Shown here: positions 53,517 through 60,408 of the stretch, one piece after another
Layout: the number at the start of each line of letters is the position of its first letter
Numbering within the stretch: the stretch's first letter is position 1
Source: Pyrinomonas methylaliphatogenes
GTDB lineage: Bacteria > Acidobacteriota > Blastocatellia > Pyrinomonadales > Pyrinomonadaceae
NCBI RefSeq assembly: GCF_000820845.2
Contig: NZ_CBXV010000004.1
Span: 310,001-374,000, forward strand
Length of the DNA: 64,000 nucleotides
Direction of reading: 5' to 3'
Translations under genes and position numbers: made by a program
Notes under the pieces: model-generated
What the model was told of the DNA's origin: nothing
Database searches by the model: none
What the model saw: the letters and a program-made list of their open reading frames with translations, nothing else

Positions 53517-54863
53517 ATGGTCGCCACCTCATCGTCTGCGGAAGCCTCGCGCCGACCCGCCGCCTGGATCGCGCTGGCCCTGTTCTGGGCAGCTTTCGCC
53601 TACCTGTGGGTTTGGCCGTGGTTCCGTCCGCGCGGAGAGTATCTGTGGGGGCACGTCCAACTGCGCGACATCTATTTCGGCATCCCCATCGCCGCGGCGA
53701 CGCTCTGTTTAACCATCGTCATCTGTTGTCGCGCGCGCGCGCGCCGTTCAGTCGCTTTGCGACTGGCGGCGGTCACCGTGCCGACCATCGCGCTGCTTTT
53801 CATCTTCGATGCCGTTTACACGTTCGGTTACCTGAAGATTTGGCGGACCAACTACTACTTCGATCTGGCGAAAGTCTCGCGTCGTTACAACGCCATCGAT
53901 GAAGAATTGGGATTCAAGCGGCTTGCGCGAGTGTCTTGGCGCGGGCGCAAGAGCGCGGAGACGGGAGAGGTCTATTTTCGCACGGATGAGAACGGCTTTC
54001 GCAATCCGCCGGGGATCGAACGCGCCGATGTCGTCTTCATCGGAGATTCTTACACCGAAGCCGCCGAACTCCCCGAAGAGCAGACATTCGTCCGTCGTGT
54101 GGCGCAAGCGACTGGGCTGCGCGCGGTCAATCTCGGCGTCGGCGCTTACGGGCCACAGCAAGAGGAAGTCGTATTGCGACGATACGCTCTGGCCTATCGT
54201 CCGCGCGTGATCGTGTGGCAATTGTTCGAAGGGAATGATCTTCTAGACGCGCAGGGCTATGCGAAGTGGCGGGAGTCGCCGACCCGCCCCTATCTGCCTC
54301 TCGCAGCGCGCTACTTCAATAACTCGCTCATCAATGAATGGTTCGCGCGCACGCGACTTCGCGCGCCGGAGCGGAATCTGGCTCCAGCGACGATCCATTA
54401 CACGGATGGCACTGTGCGCGAACTGTTCATCCGCTATCCTTATTTGCCAGATCAACCGGTCCAGAAAGTTTGGGGCTTTGAGGAGACGAAACGCGCGCTC
54501 GAAGCGGGAACGCGGTTGTGTCGGGAGCGTGGGATTGAGTTATTGGTCGTCCATGTGCCGGTGATGGTGCGCGTCATGGCTCCGTTCGTCACGTTCGCGC
54601 GCGAGGCCGATCGCGGGCGTTTTCTGCCCGGCGAGGTCGTGCAAAGCGAGGGCGATTTTGAGAGCGAATTGGGGCGCTTTTGTCATCAAATCGGTTGTTC
54701 GTACATCGGCCTCTTCCCGGTCTTTCGTCAAGAGGCGGCGCGCGACAATCGCGGATTGTACATCCCGACGGATGAACATCTGGATGCGCGCGGCCACGCG
54801 ATCGTCGCCCGCACGATCGGCGAATGGCTCGCTCAATCGAACGAGTTGAATTACTCGAAGTGA
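53517..54863 (+). CDS. Membrane-anchored SGNH/GDSL hydrolase
   Basis: A 448-aa protein. The first 95 residues hold two or three hydrophobic segments (AAWIALALFWAAFAYLWVW, FGIPIAAATLCLTIVICC, TVPTIALLFIFDAVYTFGYL). From about residue 165 is an SGNH domain: VVFIGDSYTEAAELP contains the nucleophilic Ser of GDS, LGVGAYGPQQ the Gly block, FEGNDLLD the Asn block, and DEHLDARGH the Asp-x-x-His pair. It would remove or transfer acyl groups on the glycan outside the cytoplasm. It closes the carbamoyltransferase-SxtJ-DUF5989 cassette. After it comes a 153-bp gap and the first regulator. Confidence 0.87.
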   Translation: MVATSSSAEASRRPAAWIALALFWAAFAYLWVWPWFRPRGEYLWGHVQLRDIYFGIPIAAATLCLTIVICCRARARRSVALRLAAVTVPTIALLFIFDAVYTFGYLKIWRTNYYFDLAKVSRRYNAIDEELGFKRLARVSWRGRKSAETGEVYFRTDENGFRNPPGIERADVVFIGDSYTEAAELPEEQTFVRRVAQATGLRAVNLGVGAYGPQQEEVVLRRYALAYRPRVIVWQLFEGNDLLDAQGYAKWRESPTRPYLPLAARYFNNSLINEWFARTRLRAPERNLAPATIHYTDGTVRELFIRYPYLPDQPVQKVWGFEETKRALEAGTRLCRERGIELLVVHVPVMVRVMAPFVTFAREADRGRFLPGEVVQSEGDFESELGRFCHQIGCSYIGLFPVFRQEAARDNRGLYIPTDEHLDARGHAIVARTIGEWLAQSNELNYSK

Positions 54864-55016
54864 ACGGTTCTGGCGAAACATGAGACCCTCTCCGCTCATG
54901 GCGTGCTCGCGCCATTTTAATTGGCGAACGATCGAATCGATAAGCGCGCCTTTTAGGCGTGACGCGCTTCATCTTGCCAGCAGGACGGAACGCGCTTTGC
55001 GCATGAGGTCCATCAG

Positions 55017-55751
55017 ATGGCGAAACCCGAACCAAAATCGGCTCTGCACGTCATGGCTATAGACTGCTGCGAGCACATCCTCGAAAGATTGAGACGCGCT
55101 TTGGGATCGCGCTTGACCGCTATCGGAGCGGAAGAGACGCCGCTGGCGGAGCGTGAGGAACGGTTCGATTTGATCGTCGTCGGCGTCCCGAGTTATCCGA
55201 TAAGGCGTCTGTTCATCAGCGATCTGCGCCGCGCCTTCCCGCGCATCCCGTTGCTCGTGCTCCGGCGCGATCCGACCGGTGAGGGTGAAGCGATCCATGG
55301 CGAATTCATCTTGAGCGACGTCGAGAGTGAAGAAGATCTCGATATCGTCCGGCGTGTGCGTCGCTTCCTGCCGTTTCCGCCTTGCATCCATACGCAAAGG
55401 ACGGAGCACTATGAAATATTGCGACGGGTGATGCGCGTCATCGCCGAGCAGTACAGAGATCCGAAGCTCAATCTGCCGAAGGTGGCGCGCGCGCTGCATA
55501 TCTCGCCAGTCAGATTGTCGCGCATCCTCAATCAGGAAGTCGGCATCAGCTTCCGTCAACTGCTTAGACAGACGCGCATCGAAGAGGCCAAACGGATGCT
55601 CGCTTCGAGTCGTTACAGCGTAAAGGAAGTTGCCGCGCGCGTCGGTTTCTCCGATAGCCACTACTTTTCGCGCAGTTTCAAAGAGGTCACAGGCATGAAC
55701 GCGAGCGAATATCGAAAGGCTGACGGCAATTCCGTCCGCGCCGCTTTTTGA
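55017..55751 (+). CDS. AraC-type transcriptional regulator with degenerate receiver-like domain
   Basis: A 244-aa regulator. Residues 1-125 look like a response-regulator receiver (LHVMAIDCCEHILERLRRAL, FDLIVVGVPSYPIRRL, RIPLLVLRR) but the phospho-acceptor Asp is replaced by Gly56. Residues about 140-235 form the two AraC helix-turn-helix units (NLPKVARALHISPVRLSRIL and KEVAARVGFSDSHYFSRSF). It would bind DNA independently of phosphorylation. It lies between the polysaccharide locus and two other regulators, so control of the locus is a reasonable guess. The start ATG 55017 has only a weak ribosome-binding site. Confidence 0.86.
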   Translation: MAKPEPKSALHVMAIDCCEHILERLRRALGSRLTAIGAEETPLAEREERFDLIVVGVPSYPIRRLFISDLRRAFPRIPLLVLRRDPTGEGEAIHGEFILSDVESEEDLDIVRRVRRFLPFPPCIHTQRTEHYEILRRVMRVIAEQYRDPKLNLPKVARALHISPVRLSRILNQEVGISFRQLLRQTRIEEAKRMLASSRYSVKEVAARVGFSDSHYFSRSFKEVTGMNASEYRKADGNSVRAAF

Positions 55752-55794
55752 AAGCGATCTGTCAGGGAGCCTATCGCTGAGCTGAAGAGGCCGC

Positions 55795-55890
55795 GTGTGA
55801 CCCCATCGGTCCGCTTCAGTTCTGGCTCTTCAAACCGTACTTGAACTGACCTCCTCTCTCCGTGCGACCCCATTGGTCCGCTTCAGTTCT
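55795..55890 (+). repeat. Direct repeat pair of 29 bp over the luxR 3' end, 67-bp period
   Basis: Copies 55795-55823 and 55862-55890 share GACCCCAT.GGTCCGCTTCAGTTCT with two transitions. Copy 2 includes the stop codon (55883-55885, read on the - strand) of the LuxR-type gene. The gap of the convergent gene pair (55752-55882) contains no other clear element. Confidence 0.85.
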
Positions 55891-56533
55891 TGAGCATGAT
55901 CCCAAACAACAGCGCGAGATGTGTGATGCCGTGCTGAATGGCGTAGCGCGTCAGGCTCGACGCATCATGGATCTCGAGTTTCTCCATGATCCTCTTGCGG
56001 TGGGTTTTGACCGTCTCTAGACTGATGTGGAGCGCGCGCGCGATCTCTTTGGAAGATTTGCCCTCGGCGATCAATTGCAGAACCTCGCGCTCGCGCGGAG
56101 AGAGTCGGTTGATCGTTCGTTCCTTCGAAGTCAACGCCATCCCGATCACAGCAGAGCCAAGATGCAACGCCCCTTGCGCCGCGTGACGGATCGCCTCCAA
56201 TAACTCCCGCACCCTCCCGTTCTTGGCTATGTAACCGACGACCCCGATGTCGAGCATTCGCTGCACGTGGAGCTCGTCCACGCAATTTGAGAGCACGATG
56301 AGTCGCGTTTGGGGGCTCGTTTGGCGAATGCGATATGCCGCTTCGAATCCGTTCAGCTCTGGCAATGCGATTTCGAGGATGACGACTTGGGGATGGCATC
56401 GCTCGACTAGTTCGAGGAGCTCCCTTCCAGTCGCACATTCCCCGACGATCTGCAGATCCTCTTCTCGTTCGAGAAGCGCGGCAAGCCCTTTGCGCATGAT
56501 CTCTTGTGCTTCTGCTAGGGCGATCGTAATCAT
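55883..56533 (-). CDS. LuxR/NarL-family response regulator with Glu at the phospho-acceptor site
   Basis: A 216-aa protein with a receiver domain and a C-terminal LuxR helix-turn-helix (LSPREREVLQLIAEGKSSKEIARAL). The receiver lacks the acceptor: VVILEIALPELNG has Glu54 where Asp is expected, and the acidic pair at the N-terminus is Glu8-Ala9 instead of Asp-Asp. Lys104 (GYIAKNG) is kept. Glu can mimic phospho-Asp, so the protein may be constitutively active. ATG 56533 is chosen with GAGAGA upstream on the - strand; TTG 56554 would add seven residues. It is convergent with the AraC-type gene and divergent from the sigma-54 activator. Confidence 0.9.
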   Translation of the reverse strand: MITIALAEAQEIMRKGLAALLEREEDLQIVGECATGRELLELVERCHPQVVILEIALPELNGFEAAYRIRQTSPQTRLIVLSNCVDELHVQRMLDIGVVGYIAKNGRVRELLEAIRHAAQGALHLGSAVIGMALTSKERTINRLSPREREVLQLIAEGKSSKEIARALHISLETVKTHRKRIMEKLEIHDASSLTRYAIQHGITHLALLFGIMLKN

Positions 56534-57126
56534 ACCTGTTCTCTCTTGATTCAAAGATGGTTGCGTCTCGTCGGAAAAGTCGGCGCGTTGTCAGACGGCG
56601 AGCTCATCTAGTTTGTAACTGGGTTTCGAATTCAGCGTAAAGAGACCTGAACTTCATGGGGGATCGCCAATCGGTTTCAGGGTTAGATATGGTTCTTCGT
56701 TCCGAGTGGAATTGACGACGTTTGTGGCGAGCGAGAAACGCGCCATCCACCCGCGGCTCAATGCGCTTAGCGATCCAAAGTGGAGGTACTCTAACACTAT
56801 TTGACGGGATAGGCAATCACGATTTGACGGGATATACAAGCGCGGTGCGAAATGTCAAGATACGCTCAGCGGTTTACTTTGAAACTCGGACCAGGGTTGC
56901 TCCCTTCGCCAACAACCCCGGCGTCTCGTTATTAGCTTCGCCGGGCTCTCGCTTTCAAGACCGACTTGGAACCGGGCGTAGACGAGGCTGTTTCGATCTC
57001 AAGCGTAACGGGACGTGAAGCGTTCGCTTCGATCGGGAAGCATCCGGTCGAGGAAGCCTAGCCTTCGCTTCGAAGCGGTGATGAAGCGAAGGTTTTTACT
57101 CCGATTGCCCCTTGGAGGTTAGGTCG
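56534..57126 (+). other. 593-bp divergent regulatory region
   Basis: Separates the LuxR-type gene (-) from the sigma-54 activator (+), so both promoters must lie here. I see no convincing gene. A repeated word ATTTGACGGGATA occurs at 56799-56811 and 56822-56834 (offset 23). Several short inverted repeats occur in the right part, then a terminator-like hairpin at 57062-57097. I could not identify a clean -24/-12 or -35/-10 pair. Confidence 0.6.
57062..57097 (+). terminator. Rho-independent-type hairpin in the leader of the sigma-54 activator gene
   Basis: CCTTCGCTTC (57062-57071) pairs perfectly with GAAGCGAAGG (57083-57092), with an 11-base loop and five T after it. It ends 29 bp before the start codon at 57127, with no gene upstream on this strand. 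An alternative smaller hairpin GAAGCG-TT-CGCTTC (57017-57030) shares the same complementary word, so two exclusive structures can form. It looks like an attenuator, not the end of an operon. Confidence 0.7.
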
Positions 57127-58176
57127 ATGTCCTCTTACCCGAATTCGATCCATGCCGTCTCTCTTGCCAAAACTCCCATCCCACAGATCATCGGTCGCTC
57201 GCCCGCAATCAAAGATCTTTGTGCGCTCATCGAACGGATCGCCGCGACCGATAGTTCCGTGCTCATTACGGGCGCGACCGGCACGGGAAAGGAGCTAGTC
57301 GCCCGCGCCATCCACGCGCGTAGCGCGCGTAGCCACGCGCCGTTCGTCGATATCAATTGCTCAGCGATCCCCGATACGCTCTTCGAGGCCGAGCTGTTCG
57401 GTCATGAACGAGGGACGTTCACCGGCGCGCACGAAACCAGACGCGGCCTGTTCGAGAAGGCCGCCGGCGGCACGATCTTCTTCGATGAAGTTGATATGCT
57501 CAATCTGCACACCCAAGCCAAATTGCTGCGCGTCCTTCAGGAGAAACAGTTGCGGCGCGTCGGCGGACGCACGAACATCGTCGTCGATGTGCGCATCATC
57601 GCGGCGACCAATCGGGATCTACAGGCGGCGGTCGCCAAAGGTCTCTTTCGCGCCGATCTCTTCTTCCGCCTGCGCGTCGTGCCATTGCGCGTGCCCGAAC
57701 TGTGTGAGCGGGTCGAGGATATACCGCTGCTCGTCGAATACTTCCTGCAAAGACATGCCGAAAGCCGCAGCGAAGCGCCACGACGCTTCTCCCCTGAAGC
57801 GCTACGCGCCTTGATGCGTTATTCGTGGCCGGGCAACGTGCGCGAGCTCGAGAATGCGATCGAGTACGCGCTCGCCATCGGCGAGAAGATGGAACTCTCC
57901 GTGGATGATCTGCCGACGCACGTCCTGACCTCAGCGCGACGGGCAAGCGACGAGGTCGATGGGACCGAGATGGACGAATTGTTGCTCGGCAGCTTGCCGC
58001 TTTCCGAAGTCGAGCGCCGATATATCCTCTTCGTGCTCAAGCGCCAACAAGGGAATCAAATCAAGGCGGCGGCGGTTCTCGGGATAGATCGCCGCACGCT
58101 CTACCGCAAGCTGAAACGCTACGGTCCGCTGTCGGATTTGGATGAGTGGCGCAACGATGAAAGTGGCGTGAAGTGA
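57127..58176 (+). CDS. Sigma-54-dependent transcriptional activator lacking a receiver domain
   Basis: AAA+ enhancer-binding protein of 349 aa. It begins directly with the sigma-54 interaction domain (QIIGRSPAIKDLCALIERIA). Walker A GATGTGKE is near residue 48 and Walker B IFFDEVD near 118; the sigma-54 contact loop reads GTFTGA, where most activators have GAFTGA. Arg-finger residues are in LFFRLRVVPLRVPEL, and a Fis-type helix-turn-helix (QIKAAAVLGIDRRTLYRKL) ends the protein. With no N-terminal regulatory domain, its activity is probably set by expression level. GGAGG precedes ATG 57127. Immediately downstream, after 26 bp, is the epimerase gene. Confidence 0.92.
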   Translation: MSSYPNSIHAVSLAKTPIPQIIGRSPAIKDLCALIERIAATDSSVLITGATGTGKELVARAIHARSARSHAPFVDINCSAIPDTLFEAELFGHERGTFTGAHETRRGLFEKAAGGTIFFDEVDMLNLHTQAKLLRVLQEKQLRRVGGRTNIVVDVRIIAATNRDLQAAVAKGLFRADLFFRLRVVPLRVPELCERVEDIPLLVEYFLQRHAESRSEAPRRFSPEALRALMRYSWPGNVRELENAIEYALAIGEKMELSVDDLPTHVLTSARRASDEVDGTEMDELLLGSLPLSEVERRYILFVLKRQQGNQIKAAAVLGIDRRTLYRKLKRYGPLSDLDEWRNDESGVK

Positions 58177-58202
58177 AGAGGCACAGCGATCAGGGGCTAA
58201 AA

Positions 58203-59228
58203 ATGAAAGTTCTCGTCACTGGGGCGGAAGGGTATATCGGATCACAGCTCGGGCCGTTTTTGCTCGCGCGCGATCATGAGGTCCTCGGCCTCGATACCGG
58301 ATTCTACAAAGATGGGTGGCTGTACAATGATGGCGCAGCGCGTTTTCCCGCCTGTTTCAACAAAGACGTTCGGCGCGTGACCGAGGATGATCTGCGCGGG
58401 TTCGATGCGGTCGTGCATCTCGCGGAGTTGTCGAACGATCCTCTGGGCCAGTTCGATCCGCGCGTGACGTATGAGATCAACTATCGCGGGAGCGTCGGCC
58501 TCGCGCGCGCTTGTCGGCGAGCCGGCGTCCAGCGGCTCATCTACTCCTCTTCGTGCAGCGTGTACGGAGTGGGCACGGACGATCATAAGACGGAAGAATC
58601 CGGCGTGAATCCGCAAACGGCGTATGCCGAATGCAAAGCGCTCGTCGAACGCGAGCTTTTTGAGATGGCTGATGACAGCTTCTCTCCGGTCTTCCTGCGC
58701 AATGCCACGGCCTATGGTCCTTCGCCGCGAATGCGGTTCGATCTCGTCTTGAACAACTTGGCCGGTTTGGCCTGGACGACAGGTGAGATCAAGATGACGA
58801 GCGACGGGACGCCGTGGCGTCCGCTCGTGCATGTGCTCGACATTTGTCAAGCGATCGCTTGCTGCCTGGAGGCCCCACGCGAAGCAGTTCATAACCAGAT
58901 CTTCAACGTCGGTTGCGATGAGGAGAATTACCGCGTGCGTGAAATCGCCTCGATCGTCGCGCGCGTTTTCCCCGATTGTCGGATAAGCTTCGGAGAAAGC
59001 GGCGCGGATAATCGCAGCTATCGCGTCAGTTTCGCGAAGATACGCGCGCAACTCCCTTCGTTTCGTCCGCAATATCGCGCGATCGATGGAGCGCGGCAGC
59101 TCCGCGAGCTTTTCGCCAAGGTCGCGCTCGGGCGAGAGCGGTTCGAATCGCGCTCCTTTACGCGCTTAAAACAGCTCGAATATCTGGTCGGAAGCGGGCA
59201 ACTCGATGCCGACCTCTTTTGGACTTGA
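58203..59228 (+). CDS. NAD-dependent epimerase/dehydratase (extended SDR), NDP-sugar type
   Basis: A 341-aa extended SDR: KVLVTGAEGYIGSQLGPFL (GxxGxxG), VVHLAELSNDPLG, the catalytic Ser in IYSSSCSVYG, and YAECKALVERELF with the YxxxK pair, where Glu-Cys replaces the more common residues. RNATAYGPSPRMRFDLVLNN follows. It resembles the SDRs that modify CDP- or dTDP-4-keto-sugars. ATG 58203 follows AGGGGC. Ten bp separate it from the RmlC-type epimerase gene, so the two probably act in succession. Whether it dehydrates, epimerises or reduces cannot be told. Confidence 0.87.
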   Translation: MKVLVTGAEGYIGSQLGPFLLARDHEVLGLDTGFYKDGWLYNDGAARFPACFNKDVRRVTEDDLRGFDAVVHLAELSNDPLGQFDPRVTYEINYRGSVGLARACRRAGVQRLIYSSSCSVYGVGTDDHKTEESGVNPQTAYAECKALVERELFEMADDSFSPVFLRNATAYGPSPRMRFDLVLNNLAGLAWTTGEIKMTSDGTPWRPLVHVLDICQAIACCLEAPREAVHNQIFNVGCDEENYRVREIASIVARVFPDCRISFGESGADNRSYRVSFAKIRAQLPSFRPQYRAIDGARQLRELFAKVALGRERFESRSFTRLKQLEYLVGSGQLDADLFWT

Positions 59229-59238
59229 ACGGAAGGCG

Positions 59239-59796
59239 ATGATCTTTGTGGAGACGGAACTAGCGGGCGCTTATCTCGTGGAACTCGAAAAGCGCGAGGA
59301 TGAGCGCGGATTCTTCGCGCGACTCTGGTGCGAACGAGAATTCGCCACACACGGTTTGACGTCTCGACTCGCGCAAGTCAGCCTCTCGTTCAACCGACGA
59401 CGCGGAACGCTGCGCGGGATGCACTACCAAGCTGCGCCTTATGAGGAGAGCAAAATGGTCCATTGCGTGAGGGGCGCGATTTACGATGTCATCATCGATC
59501 TGCGCGTCGGTTCCCACACGCACGCGAAATGGTTCGGCGTTGAGCTGTCGGCGGATAATCGCCGTGGCGTATTTGTGCCCGCCGGATTCGCCCACGGATT
59601 CCTCACTTTAACCGATGACGCGGAAGTGCTCTATCACATCTCGCACCCTTATGTCGCTGCTGCGGCGCGTGGCGTGCGGTTTGATGATCCAGCCTTCGGC
59701 ATCCGCTGGCCCATCGCTATCGAGGTGATCGCCGAACGCGATCGAAACTGGCCTGCCTATCTCACCACGATGCGCTGCGGCGCGAATTCGCGCTGA
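59239..59796 (+). CDS. dTDP-4-dehydrorhamnose 3,5-epimerase family protein (RmlC-like)
   Basis: Cupin-fold epimerase of 185 aa with GTLRGMHYQ, carrying the catalytic His, then MVHCVRGAIYDVIIDLRVGS, FVPAGFAHGFLTL and EVLYHISHPY. The position usually holding Lys in VLYK is His here, a hint that it serves a CDP- or other 4-keto-deoxysugar and not strictly rhamnose. GGAAGG precedes ATG 59239. No rmlB or rmlD gene is recognisable in the window. It is the last + strand gene of the locus; a 612-bp gap without a gene follows. Confidence 0.88.
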   Translation: MIFVETELAGAYLVELEKREDERGFFARLWCEREFATHGLTSRLAQVSLSFNRRRGTLRGMHYQAAPYEESKMVHCVRGAIYDVIIDLRVGSHTHAKWFGVELSADNRRGVFVPAGFAHGFLTLTDDAEVLYHISHPYVAAAARGVRFDDPAFGIRWPIAIEVIAERDRNWPAYLTTMRCGANSR

Positions 59797-60408
59797 GACG
59801 AGTTGACCCACGAGGTCACAAAGATGTCACACGCAGACCGAGCGCGCAAAGGAAGCTTACCCGCCTGAGATCGGCGCATGAGGCCGCTGGACTTCACCGT
59901 GAACGGCAGCGGGTGAGATTAAAATTACCCGCTAGCGTTCCCTGCTCGAATTGAACTTACGCGAAACAGCGCGCCGTCTGGAGGCGCTCAACGTCCAGCT
60001 CCAGCGAGATTTCGAGTCGCCATGAGGTTCGGTTGAGGTGAAAAGCGATTTTCAATCGCGCGGCTTCGGCATCCTCATGCGTCGCGTTTTTCCATCATGG
60101 TCTGACGTTTCGAACGAGCGAAGCTGCGACCGCCTGCTCATCTTCGCTCTCCCATTCGTTTGACCCTGAGATGCGGAACGCATTTTGCTCTCATGTAAGA
60201 CGCGGCGTTGAACTTCGCGCGCTTTTGACCCGCACCCACGCGGAGAAAAGCGCTGGATCCTGCCTACCATTCAGCCAGCGGCACCGATGTTGGGAGGGGC
60301 GGCGGGGAAAAGGGCGTGACGGGCGAAGCTTCAACGCCGCAAAACTCAGCACGCCTCAATCCTTCTTCGACGCGCGGCGTTCAACTATCAAAATCTCACG
60401 CCGCATGG
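59797..60408 (+). other. 612-bp convergent intergenic region
   Basis: Lies between the RmlC-like gene and the S9 peptidase gene that runs towards it. No real gene is supported. An inverted repeat AGCGGGT/ACCCGCT (59908-59914 and 59927-59933) could form a stem with a 12-base loop but has no T-run. A short frame at 59945-60025 reads LRETARRLEALNVQLQRDFE, a coiled-coil-like fragment with no start, possibly the remnant of a lost gene. Confidence 0.6.

Noticed and set aside
59945-60025. Coiled-coil-like fragment LRETARRLEALNVQLQRDFE
   Set aside because: No start codon, stop shortly upstream, too short to be a gene. Mentioned as a possible remnant only.
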